Below are positions 24,437 through 33,126 of a stretch of DNA of 64,000 nucleotides, one piece after another. Origin of the DNA: Flectobacillus roseus. GTDB lineage: Bacteria; Bacteroidota; Bacteroidia; Cytophagales; Spirosomataceae. Location of the stretch: NCBI RefSeq assembly GCF_030056665.1, contig NZ_JASHIG010000015.1; one strand, 5' to 3'. Made by a program: the position numbers and the translations under genes. Position 1 is the first letter of the stretch. The number at the start of each line of letters is the position of its first letter. The notes beneath the pieces are model-generated. The model made no database searches. It had not been told where the DNA came from and saw nothing but the letters and a program-made list of their open reading frames with translations.

Positions 24437-26011
24437 CTAAATACCCCCTTTTAATACCTCCTCCACATACCACTCTGCTTTAGCAGCAGCGTCAGCATCT
24501 CTTAAGGCAAGACCCAATCTTCTTAGTAGTACATCTTCTTTGGTACAAGCCATTTCGTGACGTACGGCATAGACTACTTCAGCTTTGATAAATGGATGTC
24601 CCGCTACCAATAAGCTCTTCAGATCAGCATCCTTGTTTGACAATTCTAATACTTTTCCAGCATTGCTACCGTACTTTTTCATGAGATGTTGTGCTACCTC
24701 AATGGATACATTATATTTATTTACGAGTATCTTCCAATCATCAAATAGATAACCTTCTCCCCCAAATAATACCTGTTGGTCGGTTGTACATTCTACAACA
24801 GATTGTTTCAAAACATTTTCCTGAACCATGTCCACAGTATCTTTCGCCATCAAACGATAGGTTGTCCATTTGCCTCCCATGATACTAACTAGTTTAGAAC
24901 GTTTATCTATTTCCACCTCATGGTCGCGCACAAGTGATTTAGTTTCAGAGTCGAGCGCTGTATGGAGTTTGGCTTCCAACAAAGGACGTTGTCCAGCAAA
25001 ACCAGAAGTAACATCTTTTTCGGTTACAGGCGTCTCCAAATAGCGGTTTACATAATCTATTAAATAAGTACGCTCGTAATCTTCCAATTTTGGATTTTCG
25101 CTCAATTGGTCTTCCTCGTCGGTTGTACCCACCAAAAGATGGTCTTGCCAAGGAATCATAAAGATGACACGTCCGTCGTCGGTTTTAGGAACTAAGATAG
25201 CCGCATCGCCTTGAAGAAACTTTTTGGGTAAAACGATATGCGCACCTCGGCTTACTTTTATTCGAGGTTTCATCTTGCTATTGGCCATTTTACGAATATG
25301 ATCTGCAAAAGGACCAGTGGCATTAATAAATGCTTTGGCATGGATTTGAATATCTTCCCCTGTAAGCAAGTCTTGTGCAAGAAGCGTTTTGATACGTCCT
25401 GTATCTTCGTTTTTGACAAACTTATTAGCTTGTATATAATTAAATGCCAGCACGCCCTTTTCTACTGCCGTTTGTACCAAGGCCAAACAATAGCGAGCAT
25501 CGTCGAGCTGCCCATCATAATATAACACCGCCGAATTCAGACGCTTTTTCTTAAGTTCAGGAATTAACTCCAAAGCCTCCTTTTTCGAAAGTCTTTCACT
25601 TGACGAAATATTCTGTGAACCAGCAATCCACTCATACATCTTGAGACCGATGGTATAATAAATACTTTCGATAAAACTAAAGCAAGGAGTAAGCAAAGCC
25701 AAAGGGCGAGAAAGATGTGGTGCGTTTTTCAGCAAAATCTCCCGTTCTTTTAAGGCCTTTCTTACCATTTTGTATTGTTCCCAGTCCAATTTTTTAACAG
25801 CCTGTTCCAAGTACCTAACCCCACCATGGATGAGTTTGGTAGATTTGGAAGAAGTCTGAGACGCAAAGTCATTTTTATCAATAATTACTACTTTCAAACC
25901 TCGTAGTACTGCATCAATCGCAATACCAGCGCCAGTGGCTCCTGCTCCTATGATACAGAGGTCAAATTGCTCGGTTTGGCGTAACTGTTGGAGTTGAGAA
26001 TGTCTGTTCAT
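24437..26011 (-). CDS. glpD: Aerobic glycerol-3-phosphate dehydrogenase
   Basis: A membrane-associated FAD enzyme that oxidises glycerol-3-phosphate to dihydroxyacetone phosphate and passes electrons to quinone. The FAD-binding motif LCIIGAGATGAGIAIDAVLRG lies at residues 18-38, followed by KSTKLIHGGVRYLEQ and, further on, the phosphate-site region HIVLPKKF and IPWQDHLLVGTTDEED. The C-terminal DAO-C domain (residues 400-520) is present. The length (524) is normal. No glycerol kinase or facilitator gene is nearby, so it stands alone between the TonB receptor and the DUF3299 cluster. Confidence 0.95.
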   Translation of the reverse strand: MNRHSQLQQLRQTEQFDLCIIGAGATGAGIAIDAVLRGLKVVIIDKNDFASQTSSKSTKLIHGGVRYLEQAVKKLDWEQYKMVRKALKEREILLKNAPHLSRPLALLTPCFSFIESIYYTIGLKMYEWIAGSQNISSSERLSKKEALELIPELKKKRLNSAVLYYDGQLDDARYCLALVQTAVEKGVLAFNYIQANKFVKNEDTGRIKTLLAQDLLTGEDIQIHAKAFINATGPFADHIRKMANSKMKPRIKVSRGAHIVLPKKFLQGDAAILVPKTDDGRVIFMIPWQDHLLVGTTDEEDQLSENPKLEDYERTYLIDYVNRYLETPVTEKDVTSGFAGQRPLLEAKLHTALDSETKSLVRDHEVEIDKRSKLVSIMGGKWTTYRLMAKDTVDMVQENVLKQSVVECTTDQQVLFGGEGYLFDDWKILVNKYNVSIEVAQHLMKKYGSNAGKVLELSNKDADLKSLLVAGHPFIKAEVVYAVRHEMACTKEDVLLRRLGLALRDADAAAKAEWYVEEVLKGGI

Positions 26012-26388
26012 TGTTTATATATTTGATTAGGGATATATAGAAGAGGAGACCTTCAATATAAAGAAATTACAATTTCAAAATCGTCTGAGTAAATCAATCT
26101 CGAAGTTTTCTTGATGAATGAAAGAATATTTGAGATAGTTTTGAGTATAAAGTACTATAAATAAACAAGCTACTTAAAAAATAGTTATAATTCTTGATAA
26201 GTTCACAAAGAAGCCTAAAACTCCCTTTTTTTTCCAAACATTTGTTCAAACTGAGGTATTTCTTCTACTTGATTATCAAATGATAAGAAGTTGAGCAGCT
26301 TGTCATAAGCTCACAAAAAAAGTCTTGCTAGTTTAGCAAGACTCCTTGAAAAATACAATAAAATTAACAATTTGATATATCCTTTTGA
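26012..26388. other. Gap upstream of glpD with a terminator hairpin
   Basis: The gap holds no gene. AGTCTTGCTA (26321-26330) and TAGCAAGACT (26334-26343) form a perfect stem with an A-run on its left (26315-26320), a terminator for the leftward DUF3299 gene. The rest is AT-rich and presumably includes the glpD promoter, which I could not place firmly. Confidence 0.6.
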
Positions 26389-26865
26389 TTACTCTATAAC
26401 TTCAGCATCTTCAAGAATATAATTCATTTCGTAAATATCGTCTGCATTGAGTTTTAGTTTACCTGTAAACGTGTGCATTTCGTCAGTTTTGTATTTCTTA
26501 GAACTTCCTTTTTTAGGTTTCAAAGACATTACTGACTCGGGGCCAGCCCCTCCACAAAAGAAACATTGGCTGTAAGGAAATGCCGATAACACATATACAT
26601 TAGTAGCAGCATCTACAGGAATCACATATCCTTTGATCGTAACTTCTTTATGTTCTAATTTCTTGATGGATGCTCCAAAAGTTGGATACAACATATAAAT
26701 AGATTCTTGTGGATACCACTTCTTTTTGAAGACTACATCCTTCAAAATTTCCCAAGTAAGTTTTTCGCCTGGTGCGATCATGCGTAAGGCAGGATGCTCG
26801 TGAGCCAATACGCTTGTACTCAATAGTAAACTCGCAAATACAAAAGAAAGAAAGCTCTTTTTCAT
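26389..26865 (-). CDS. Periplasmic DUF3299-type protein
   Basis: A 158-residue exported protein. The signal peptide (residues 1-21, ends SVLA) would leave a mature N-terminus HEHPALR, a His-containing end that could bind a metal. The core motif FPYSQCFFCGGAGPESV has a CxxC pair (Cys101, Cys104), and TFTGKLKLNADDIYEMNYIL near the end suggests a small OB-like beta fold. It follows an FtsX-type permease and a LolD-like ATPase on the same strand. DUF3299 proteins recur beside such ABC genes, including zinc-regulated clusters of gamma-proteobacteria as far as I recall. The molecular role is unknown. Confidence 0.78.
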   Translation of the reverse strand: MKKSFLSFVFASLLLSTSVLAHEHPALRMIAPGEKLTWEILKDVVFKKKWYPQESIYMLYPTFGASIKKLEHKEVTIKGYVIPVDAATNVYVLSAFPYSQCFFCGGAGPESVMSLKPKKGSSKKYKTDEMHTFTGKLKLNADDIYEMNYILEDAEVIE

Positions 26866-26959
26866 TGATACAAAATTTAGTTTTTAGTGTTGAAATCGTA
26901 AATTCAAGTTGCCTGTAGGAGATTTTCGTTTTTTACAAACGATACTGAATTATAAGCAA

Positions 26960-27085
26960 TCGTGCAGAAATTAGATTTGAGTTTTGTGTTTTAGGCACAA
27001 GGCAAAAAGTGTAAAATTGTTTTTTTAGTAACAATAGATATGTTTTTGCCGAATGCCCATAGCTAAAAGCCCAAAGCTCAAAAAT
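26960..27085. repeat. Family A element, copy A4
   Basis: It contains TTTAGGCACAAGGCAAAAAG, the GAATGCCCATAGCTAAAAGC segment and a left end CGTGCAGAAATTAGATTTGA related to the family inverted end. The right end is missing. It sits between the permease and DUF3299 genes of the same strand and may have been inserted into an operon. Confidence 0.65.
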
Positions 27086-27111
27086 GTGCTTGCCTAAATA
27101 AGCACTCTTAC

Positions 27112-28365
27112 TTAATCGTCTGCCAAAGTTCTTGAAATATCTATTTTGTAAATACCTAAAGAAGGTATCGCTGCGGCCAGTAAACCTATTATCAAAGCTC
27201 CTGCTAACAACCACACTTCTTCGGCTAACAAAGATAAAACGCCAAAATCATAATGAAAGTTTTGTTCGACATTCTGTGCCATAACTCCTAAACCTAAACG
27301 ACTGAGAAATACTCCCACCACATAACCTATAATACTGATAATCAATCCTTCAGATAGTAATAATAAAAATAATTTTGTACGACTCGCTCCCATCGACAAC
27401 ATCAAAGCCATTTCATATTTTCGCTCTTTCAACGAATTATACAATGAAACAAATACACTTATTCCCGAAACAATAATGATAACCAATGCTATCAGCTTCA
27501 GTGTATCGATCCCAACACCCATCAAGGCAAACAAACGATTCATTTCGATGGCTGGCGTGGCAGTTTGCATGGTAGAGTTTTCGTTGATACTTCTCGATAT
27601 CATCATACCCATGGCAGGGTTTCTAAATTTTACGAGCATAGCTGTAATTTCCTTTGCCTCCTCATGATGCTCTTCGCCATGTTCGCTGTGTTCGTCTTCT
27701 GTAAGCAATTTTAAGGCATTGGCACCTTTTCCAGCCTCTTCTGCTTCATGATGCTCGTGTACAGCCCACACGCTTTCGAGTGGCGTTATCAATACTTGGT
27801 CAAGCACAGAGTTGCTTTGCTTAAGAATCCCAACCACTTTGAACTTACTTTCTTCGTGATGATCCCCCTCGCCATCGTAGCCATGTTGACTGGCAAAAGA
27901 ATCACCAACTTTGAGTCCTAAATTACGAGCTACTTTAGCTCCAACCACAATTTCTAAGGCATTTTCAAATGCTTTTCCTTGTTCAAATTCTCCTTGAAAA
28001 TGCTCGATATATTTCGGAGTTGTACCAATAACACGATACCCTTGATAGCTATCGCCCATCGAGAGCGGAATAGCTGATTGTACCATCGGGTTACGGGTAA
28101 AACGCATGGCCTCATCCATATTGATATTGCCTGTGGGCGAGTCTATTTGATATACCGCTGCCAAAATCAATTGCAATGGACTTCCTTTGGCACCCAATAC
28201 CATGTCGATACCTTGTATGTTTCGGGTAAATTTTTCTTCTAATTGTTTCCCTACTAGAAGCAACAAGGAGATAATTGCAATCCCAAGTGACATCAATAAG
28301 ATACTTAGGAAACTGGTTAGGGGTTTATCTTTAAGGTTTTTCCAAGAAATATGTAATAAATTCAT
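27112..28365 (-). CDS. FtsX-family ABC permease with His-rich periplasmic domain
   Basis: A 417-residue MacB/FtsX-type permease. One N-terminal transmembrane helix (about 17-40) and three near residues 285-320, 330-355 and 385-405 flank a large periplasmic domain. That domain has a striking histidine- and acid-rich stretch: His161, 169, 170, 203, 205, 206, 226, 229, 233 and 234, including HEHHEAEEAGKG and EHSEHGEEHHEE. Such loops usually bind zinc or other transition metals. It pairs with the ATPase encoded 43 bases upstream and the DUF3299 protein downstream. The transport direction and substrate are unknown; zinc is the favoured guess. Confidence 0.86.
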   Translation of the reverse strand: MNLLHISWKNLKDKPLTSFLSILLMSLGIAIISLLLLVGKQLEEKFTRNIQGIDMVLGAKGSPLQLILAAVYQIDSPTGNINMDEAMRFTRNPMVQSAIPLSMGDSYQGYRVIGTTPKYIEHFQGEFEQGKAFENALEIVVGAKVARNLGLKVGDSFASQHGYDGEGDHHEESKFKVVGILKQSNSVLDQVLITPLESVWAVHEHHEAEEAGKGANALKLLTEDEHSEHGEEHHEEAKEITAMLVKFRNPAMGMMISRSINENSTMQTATPAIEMNRLFALMGVGIDTLKLIALVIIIVSGISVFVSLYNSLKERKYEMALMLSMGASRTKLFLLLLSEGLIISIIGYVVGVFLSRLGLGVMAQNVEQNFHYDFGVLSLLAEEVWLLAGALIIGLLAAAIPSLGIYKIDISRTLADD

Positions 28366-28408
28366 TGTTAGTCAATTTTGTGATTTCCTACGTGATTTTC
28401 AAAACTCA

Positions 28409-29125
28409 TTATAAGTACAAGTGCTTCTCGAAAACATCTTTGAGACGCTGATCGTGTGTTACTACCACAAGGCTTGCCCCTATTTCAGAAGTTTGAGTTT
28501 TTAGTAAGTCTATTACTTTCAAGCAGTTATCATCATCTAGATTGGATGTAGGCTCATCTGCCAAAATTACCGAAGCATTATTCATCAATGCTCTGGCAAT
28601 ACTCACACGTTGTTGTTCACCCTGTGATAATTGTGTAGTCTTTTTAGCAAGATGGTCTGCGAAACCTAGACTTTCGGCTAAGTGTTGTGCTTTCTCTTTT
28701 GCCAAAGACTTGTTTGCCAAATAATTAGCCAATAGTAAATTATCCAACACGCTCAGCGAATGTACAAAATGAGGTTTTTGATAAATAATACCCACATTAG
28801 CCGCACGAAACGCCGCCGCTTGAGCACTATCAAAATGACTGATTTCTTGGTTATGAATTTGAATTGAGCCACCCGTTGGCTTCAACAAAAGTGCCATAAG
28901 GTGCAAAAAAGTAGTTTTACCACGACCAGATTTTCCTAAAATAAGCATGGTTTCGCTATCAGCACAACTGAAATCAGGAAACGTAAATTGCTTCGTAGGA
29001 ACATTGGATTGAGTCGGATACGCAAAAGTTAATTGTTGAGTAGCTATCACAGTTGATGAAAATGTTTTGGGTTGATAGATCATTGAGCGAGTAAGCCTTT
29101 GTACTTCATCAAATGCTATTTTCAA
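28409..29125 (-). CDS. LolD/MacB-type ABC transporter ATPase
   Basis: A 238-residue nucleotide-binding subunit. The Walker A box ILGKSGRGKTTFLHL, the Q-loop IIYQKPHFVHSLSVLDN, the signature LSQGEQQRVSIARALM and Walker B VILADEPTSNLD are all intact. The sequence before residue 25 is atypical, so the start may be the in-frame ATG at 29083 (MIYQPKTFSS) rather than 29125. It is the first gene of a leftward unit with the His-rich FtsX permease and the DUF3299 protein. I searched its upstream region for a TTGCAAC-type palindrome and saw none. Confidence 0.88.
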   Translation of the reverse strand: MKIAFDEVQRLTRSMIYQPKTFSSTVIATQQLTFAYPTQSNVPTKQFTFPDFSCADSETMLILGKSGRGKTTFLHLMALLLKPTGGSIQIHNQEISHFDSAQAAAFRAANVGIIYQKPHFVHSLSVLDNLLLANYLANKSLAKEKAQHLAESLGFADHLAKKTTQLSQGEQQRVSIARALMNNASVILADEPTSNLDDDNCLKVIDLLKTQTSEIGASLVVVTHDQRLKDVFEKHLYL

Positions 29126-29332
29126 GCAAAATTTCTGCTTGGTCAGAATCGGATTTTAGACATTGGTATAGTTTTCACTTCCAAAAGCTAATACCTTCAT
29201 TCATTTCGCTCAATACAATATTTTCTGTCTGTAAATGAGTCAGTTTTTATTACAAATATAAACACTAAGCTCATCAAAACGTACCGAACTGTGGGTTATT
29301 CAGAGGATTTAAAGATATTTTAAAGAAGGGTT

Positions 29333-29737
29333 TTACATGGCTAGCAATATCTCGGCAGGGATTCCCAAATGATGATAGAGGTTTTTGATGACTTTAAGCG
29401 TAAGCGGTCTTTTTCGATTAAGTATTTCGGAAACACGATTTTCACCCCCAAAATATTGGGCTACCTCCTTTTGCGATAAATTAAGCATTTCTAAACGCTG
29501 TTTGATTGCGTCGATAGCGTCCAATTTTGTGACTGGGTAATGTTTTTTTTCATATTCAATTGCCAAAACGGTAACTGCCTCTAGAATATCTAAAGCTTTA
29601 TTTCTAATGGATTCATCTTCAATCAAATCTGCATCTACTAGATTTTCTATAATTTGACTAGCCTTAATATACTCTTCTTCTGTTCGAATGGGCTTGATTA
29701 CGATTGAATCAAGGTCTGATATTTGCTGATTTGTCAT
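29333..29737 (-). CDS. higA: HigA-type antitoxin
   Basis: A 134-residue antitoxin with a C-terminal XRE helix-turn-helix (LNLSQKEVAQYFGGENRVSEILNRKRPLTLKVIKNLYHHLGIP). Its acidic N-terminal half (residues 10-60) probably wraps the toxin. It would bind DNA to repress the pair. The gene starts three bases after the toxin stop codon, the toxin-first order characteristic of higBA. A perfect palindrome upstream of the toxin is the probable operator. Confidence 0.9.
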   Translation of the reverse strand: MTNQQISDLDSIVIKPIRTEEEYIKASQIIENLVDADLIEDESIRNKALDILEAVTVLAIEYEKKHYPVTKLDAIDAIKQRLEMLNLSQKEVAQYFGGENRVSEILNRKRPLTLKVIKNLYHHLGIPAEILLAM

Positions 29738-29740
29738 CCT

Positions 29741-30037
29741 TCAAAGGTTTTTTATATCTTCGATTTTATCATATTCTTTGTGTGTACCAAGAAATCTAAC
29801 AAAAACAAGTTTGCGAGAATACTCATACTTGGCTACTAATCTGTATTTATTATGGCATATATTAAATACAATTCTCCCATTTCCAACGGTATCCGCATCC
29901 TTGAACAATGCGATGACTTCGTTTGGGCTATTGAAATCACACTCTTCATTGACTTCATACCAAGTTTTTAATGAAGATTCGGAGTCGGGATATTTATTCC
30001 AAAAATCTCTTCTGGTTCCTTTCGTAAATATTCTCAT
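29741..30037 (-). CDS. higB: HigB-type mRNA interferase toxin
   Basis: A 98-residue RelE-superfamily toxin that cleaves mRNA on the ribosome. Family blocks are KGTRRDFWNKYPDSESSLKT, ADTVGNGRIVFNICHNKYRL and the C-terminal VRFLGTHKEYDKI, which holds the catalytic His and Tyr region. The frame extends to 30061, but MRIFTKGTRRDFW at 30037 is the usual start. A TATATTTG -7 element (minus strand, 30047-30040) lies so close to that ATG that the mRNA may be leaderless or nearly so. It precedes higA by three bases. Confidence 0.9.
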   Translation of the reverse strand: MRIFTKGTRRDFWNKYPDSESSLKTWYEVNEECDFNSPNEVIALFKDADTVGNGRIVFNICHNKYRLVAKYEYSRKLVFVRFLGTHKEYDKIEDIKNL

Positions 30038-30051
30038 AGCAAATATAATAA

Positions 30052-30072
30052 AAATTCCCAAAATGGGAATTT
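30052..30072. promoter_or_regulatory. Probable HigBA operator
   Basis: AAATTCCCA, three A, then TGGGAATTT form a perfect 21-bp palindrome. It starts 15 bases upstream of the higB ATG and directly upstream of its -7 element, the expected site for autorepression by HigA. Confidence 0.65.
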
Positions 30073-30638
30073 AAGGTTTATTTAAACTGACACTAGTATA
30101 TTTTTGGAACTTCGCTAGCTTGCGCTATATATCATTTCAGAAAAAGTTACTAGTTCAAGCCTTAGTCTTGGACTTATTCCTTTAAACAGTTTTGAAAATG
30201 GAAACGACGTAGAAATGTGAGTGGAAGGTTTGTAGAATTTCATGATGTAGCTATTTTACAGTTATTATAATCAAATATATAAGTTTGAATCGTTTTCTCC
30301 TAATTCGCTCATAACCCTGTCTATTCATCGCCTATAATGCGATTATAACAGATTATCTAATAATTAGTTAGATACTTTAAACCTTGACTTTTGAGTTGTT
30401 TCTAACTTTTTTACCTTAGAGTAGAAAGCCCTTACAAACGGCTTTATATTCTATCACAAATACCCAATGTATAGTTATCATTTGTTAATTATGCGTTTCT
30501 CAAAGCCCTATTTTGGTAAAATTTAGCATGTTTTTGCTAATTTATTATAGAAGTTTTCAAATTTAGAATAGCATAGAACAGCTAATTTGCTAAATTTGCG
30601 TCCACTTTTGAGGAACAGCAATTTTTGAGTAGAAAGCT
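30073..30638. other. Gene-free stretch upstream of the esterase
   Basis: There are no convincing reading frames here. A near-palindrome TATCTAA...TTAGATA lies at about 30354-30374. The -7 element TAAATTTG (30591-30598) is the likely esterase promoter, giving a leader of about 35 bases. The remainder is AT-rich and featureless. Confidence 0.5.
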
Positions 30639-31715
30639 ATGAGTAACAACGTATTATATTTTGAACTAACCACCCCAGTTGAAGACGACCGCCCAATTTA
30701 TATATCTGGCAATTTTAACGGGTGGCTCCCCGACAAGGAAGATTTTCGTTTGAAAAAAACAGAGGAAGGACGATATGTATTAAAATTCCCACACTCTGTA
30801 CCACTTCCTGAAAAACTTGAATACAAGTACACCAAAGGTGGATGGAATCAGGTAGAACTAGATGAGTTTGGAAACTCCACTCATAACCGTATTGTAACTA
30901 AGAAACTTGGTGTCATGCACGATTTTGTGCCACACTGGCGTTTAGACGGTTCGAACTTGCAGCAGGATTTGATGCCTGAAATCAGACTAATTTCTGATTC
31001 ATTTGATATGCCTCAGTTTGATACCAAACGTGCGGTATATATCTTGTTGCCCCATGATTATGACAAAACTGACAAAAAATATCCTGTCATGTACTTACAA
31101 GATGCCCAAAACCTTTTCCAAGAAGGTTCGGAATTTGGGAATTGGGGTATCGACAAACAATTGGCAGTATTGGCATCTCGTGGTCATGGCGATGTGATTA
31201 TTGTAGCTATTGCACATGGTGGCGAAAACCGCTATAAAGAGTATTCTCCGTACAATAACCCTAAATTGGGCAAAGGCGAAGGTCGTAAGTATGTACAATT
31301 TATTAGCCGTACTTTGAAACCTTATATCGATGCCAACTTCCGTACCCTCACCGATCGTGAACATACAGGTATTGGTGGTAGCTCTTTAGGTGGATTGGTA
31401 AGTATTTATGCAGGTTTGATGTATCCAGAGGTATTTGGGCGCTTGATGCTTTTCTCACCTTCTCTTTGGGTTTCGCCAAATATCTACTTTGACGCTATTG
31501 ACTTTTTGAGTCATTTGCCTACCAAAATCTATGCATATGCTGGAGGTGGCGAAGGACATTCGATGATTCCAAATGTGGAAAAACTCAAGCAAACTTTGCT
31601 ACGTCAAGGTAATAAAAAGATAGATATTAACCTTTCTTTGGATCCTGAAGGTAAACACAACGAATCACAATGGGGTAAAGAATTCCCTAAAGCTATCGAA
31701 TGGTTATTCTTTTAA
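30639..31715 (+). CDS. Esterase-D-like hydrolase with N-terminal E-set domain
   Basis: A 358-residue cytoplasmic protein in two parts. Residues 1-95 resemble a carbohydrate-binding-like immunoglobulin fold (PIYISGNFNGWLPDKEDFRL, YKYTKGGWNQVE) as in CBM48/glycogen-branching E-sets. Residues 125-355 form an alpha/beta hydrolase of the putative esterase (EstD/Fes) family, with nucleophile elbow IGGSSLGGL and a late GKHNESQW His. Fes/IroD-like enzymes have a similar two-domain plan, and others act on acylated sugars. There is no signal peptide, which argues against a secreted acetyl-xylan esterase. A family B repeat begins three bases after the stop. Confidence 0.85.
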   Translation: MSNNVLYFELTTPVEDDRPIYISGNFNGWLPDKEDFRLKKTEEGRYVLKFPHSVPLPEKLEYKYTKGGWNQVELDEFGNSTHNRIVTKKLGVMHDFVPHWRLDGSNLQQDLMPEIRLISDSFDMPQFDTKRAVYILLPHDYDKTDKKYPVMYLQDAQNLFQEGSEFGNWGIDKQLAVLASRGHGDVIIVAIAHGGENRYKEYSPYNNPKLGKGEGRKYVQFISRTLKPYIDANFRTLTDREHTGIGGSSLGGLVSIYAGLMYPEVFGRLMLFSPSLWVSPNIYFDAIDFLSHLPTKIYAYAGGGEGHSMIPNVEKLKQTLLRQGNKKIDINLSLDPEGKHNESQWGKEFPKAIEWLFF

Positions 31716-31717
31716 TC

Positions 31718-31918
31718 ATTGAGTGATTTGTGAATGAGTGATTTAGTGATTTTTTATCACATAAAAAAGCCATCTCCCACGGGAAGATGGCTTTTTGCAT
31801 CACACTACCTTTATATAAAATTTTTGTATTTCAAAAATTACTAGTCATAGACCTAGTCGCTCACTAGATAACAATACAAGCGCATATTCACTAATCCACA
31901 AATCACTCATTCACAATT
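31718..31918. repeat. Family B element B5
   Basis: The left end ATTGAGTGATTTGTGAATGA starts three bases after the esterase stop. The right end CACAAATCACTCATTCACAA stops two bases before the convergent GTPase stop codon. The interior holds a terminator but not the usual GAGACGC palindrome. Confidence 0.75.
31764..31796. terminator. Terminator between esterase and COG0523 GTPase
   Basis: AAAAAGCCATCT (31764-31775) pairs with AGATGGCTTTTT (31785-31796). It lies inside family B copy B5 between convergent genes and has A/T runs on both sides. Confidence 0.85.
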
Positions 31919-31920
31919 AC

Positions 31921-33126
31921 TTAAAACTCAGGAAACGGATCTTCAAACTTCTTCTTGGCTTCCATTTGTTTGATTTCCTCTTCAGTACAAAGACAATCCT
32001 TTAGTTCTTGTATTAGTAGTTCTTTGTCTAAATCTTGTCCAATAATTACTAATTCATTGATGCGGTCACCAAAGCGTTCATCCCAACGCTTCATAATTTC
32101 GTCTTTGGAGTCTTGCCAAGCAGGATAAAAAGAACGCTCCCACTTGGGTACGCCAGCCCACCATTTTCCTGCATAGTCTGCACGAAGCGAACCACCCGCC
32201 TGCCCCCAATTCAAGGCATCTTTGGGTCTTGAAGCTAGCCAGAATAAACCTTTAGAACGAATAATTCCCGCATGCCAATGTTGATTGATATAATTCCAAA
32301 AACGTGTAGGATGAAATGGACGGACGTCTCTAAAAACAAAAGAACTAATACCATATTCCTCCGTTTCGGGCGTATGACTACCCTTTTCTAATTCTTGAAT
32401 CCAACCTGCCGATTGTGAAGATTTTTCAAAATCAAACAACCCTGTATTGAGAATATGTGAAGTTTCAATTTTGCCAAAAGTCGATTCGACAATTTTTGCC
32501 TCAGGATTAAGTTTCTGAATAATGGTCTTTAATTCAGCAACTCTCTTAGGTGGAAGTAAATCCGTTTTGTTCAAAACAATAACATTGGCAAATTCTATCT
32601 GATCTGTTAATAGGTTTACGATGGTGCGCTGGTCGTTAGGATCGTCGTCATTGAGACCGCGAGTCCAGACTGTATCAATTGAACCAAAGTCTTTGGCAAA
32701 ATTAAAACAGTCAACCACCGTCACCATCGTGTCTAGTTGGGCAAAACGAGAAAGGTCAATTCCGCTGTTTTCATCAACATACGAAAACGTTTGAGCCACA
32801 GGTAAAGGCTCCGATATACCCGTGGACTCTATGAGCAAATAATCAAAACGATGGTCTTTGGCGAGTTTTTCAACTTCTACCATCAAGTCTTCACGAAGTG
32901 TACAACAAATACAACCATTGGACATTTCGACCAATTTTTCTTCCGTTCTTGAAAGTACATTTTCTTGTTTGACCAACTGAGCGTCGATATTCACCTCGCT
33001 CATATCGTTGACAATTACTGCTACTTTCAAGCCTTCTTTATTATGTAAAATATGATTGAGCAAAGAGGTTTTTCCAGCACCTAAAAAGCCACTCAATACT
33101 GTTACTGGCAATTTTCTATTTGACAT
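31921..33126 (-). CDS. COG0523 (CobW/ZigA-type) metallochaperone GTPase
   Basis: A 401-residue G3E GTPase. The Walker A motif GFLGAGKT occupies residues 13-20, the metal-binding CxCC motif is MSNGCICCTLRED (Cys72, 74, 75), and the base-recognition motif is LNKTDLLP. The C-terminal CobW-C domain (about residues 280-385) contains FHPTRFWNYINQHW. Zinc-starvation members (ZigA/ZagA/YciC) load zinc into essential enzymes when the metal is scarce. Its start overlaps the end of the MerC gene by 25 bases, so the two are translationally coupled, and the shared promoter carries boxes of the TTGCAAC type. This strongly favours a zinc role over cobalamin. Confidence 0.93.
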   Translation of the reverse strand: MSNRKLPVTVLSGFLGAGKTSLLNHILHNKEGLKVAVIVNDMSEVNIDAQLVKQENVLSRTEEKLVEMSNGCICCTLREDLMVEVEKLAKDHRFDYLLIESTGISEPLPVAQTFSYVDENSGIDLSRFAQLDTMVTVVDCFNFAKDFGSIDTVWTRGLNDDDPNDQRTIVNLLTDQIEFANVIVLNKTDLLPPKRVAELKTIIQKLNPEAKIVESTFGKIETSHILNTGLFDFEKSSQSAGWIQELEKGSHTPETEEYGISSFVFRDVRPFHPTRFWNYINQHWHAGIIRSKGLFWLASRPKDALNWGQAGGSLRADYAGKWWAGVPKWERSFYPAWQDSKDEIMKRWDERFGDRINELVIIGQDLDKELLIQELKDCLCTEEEIKQMEAKKKFEDPFPEF

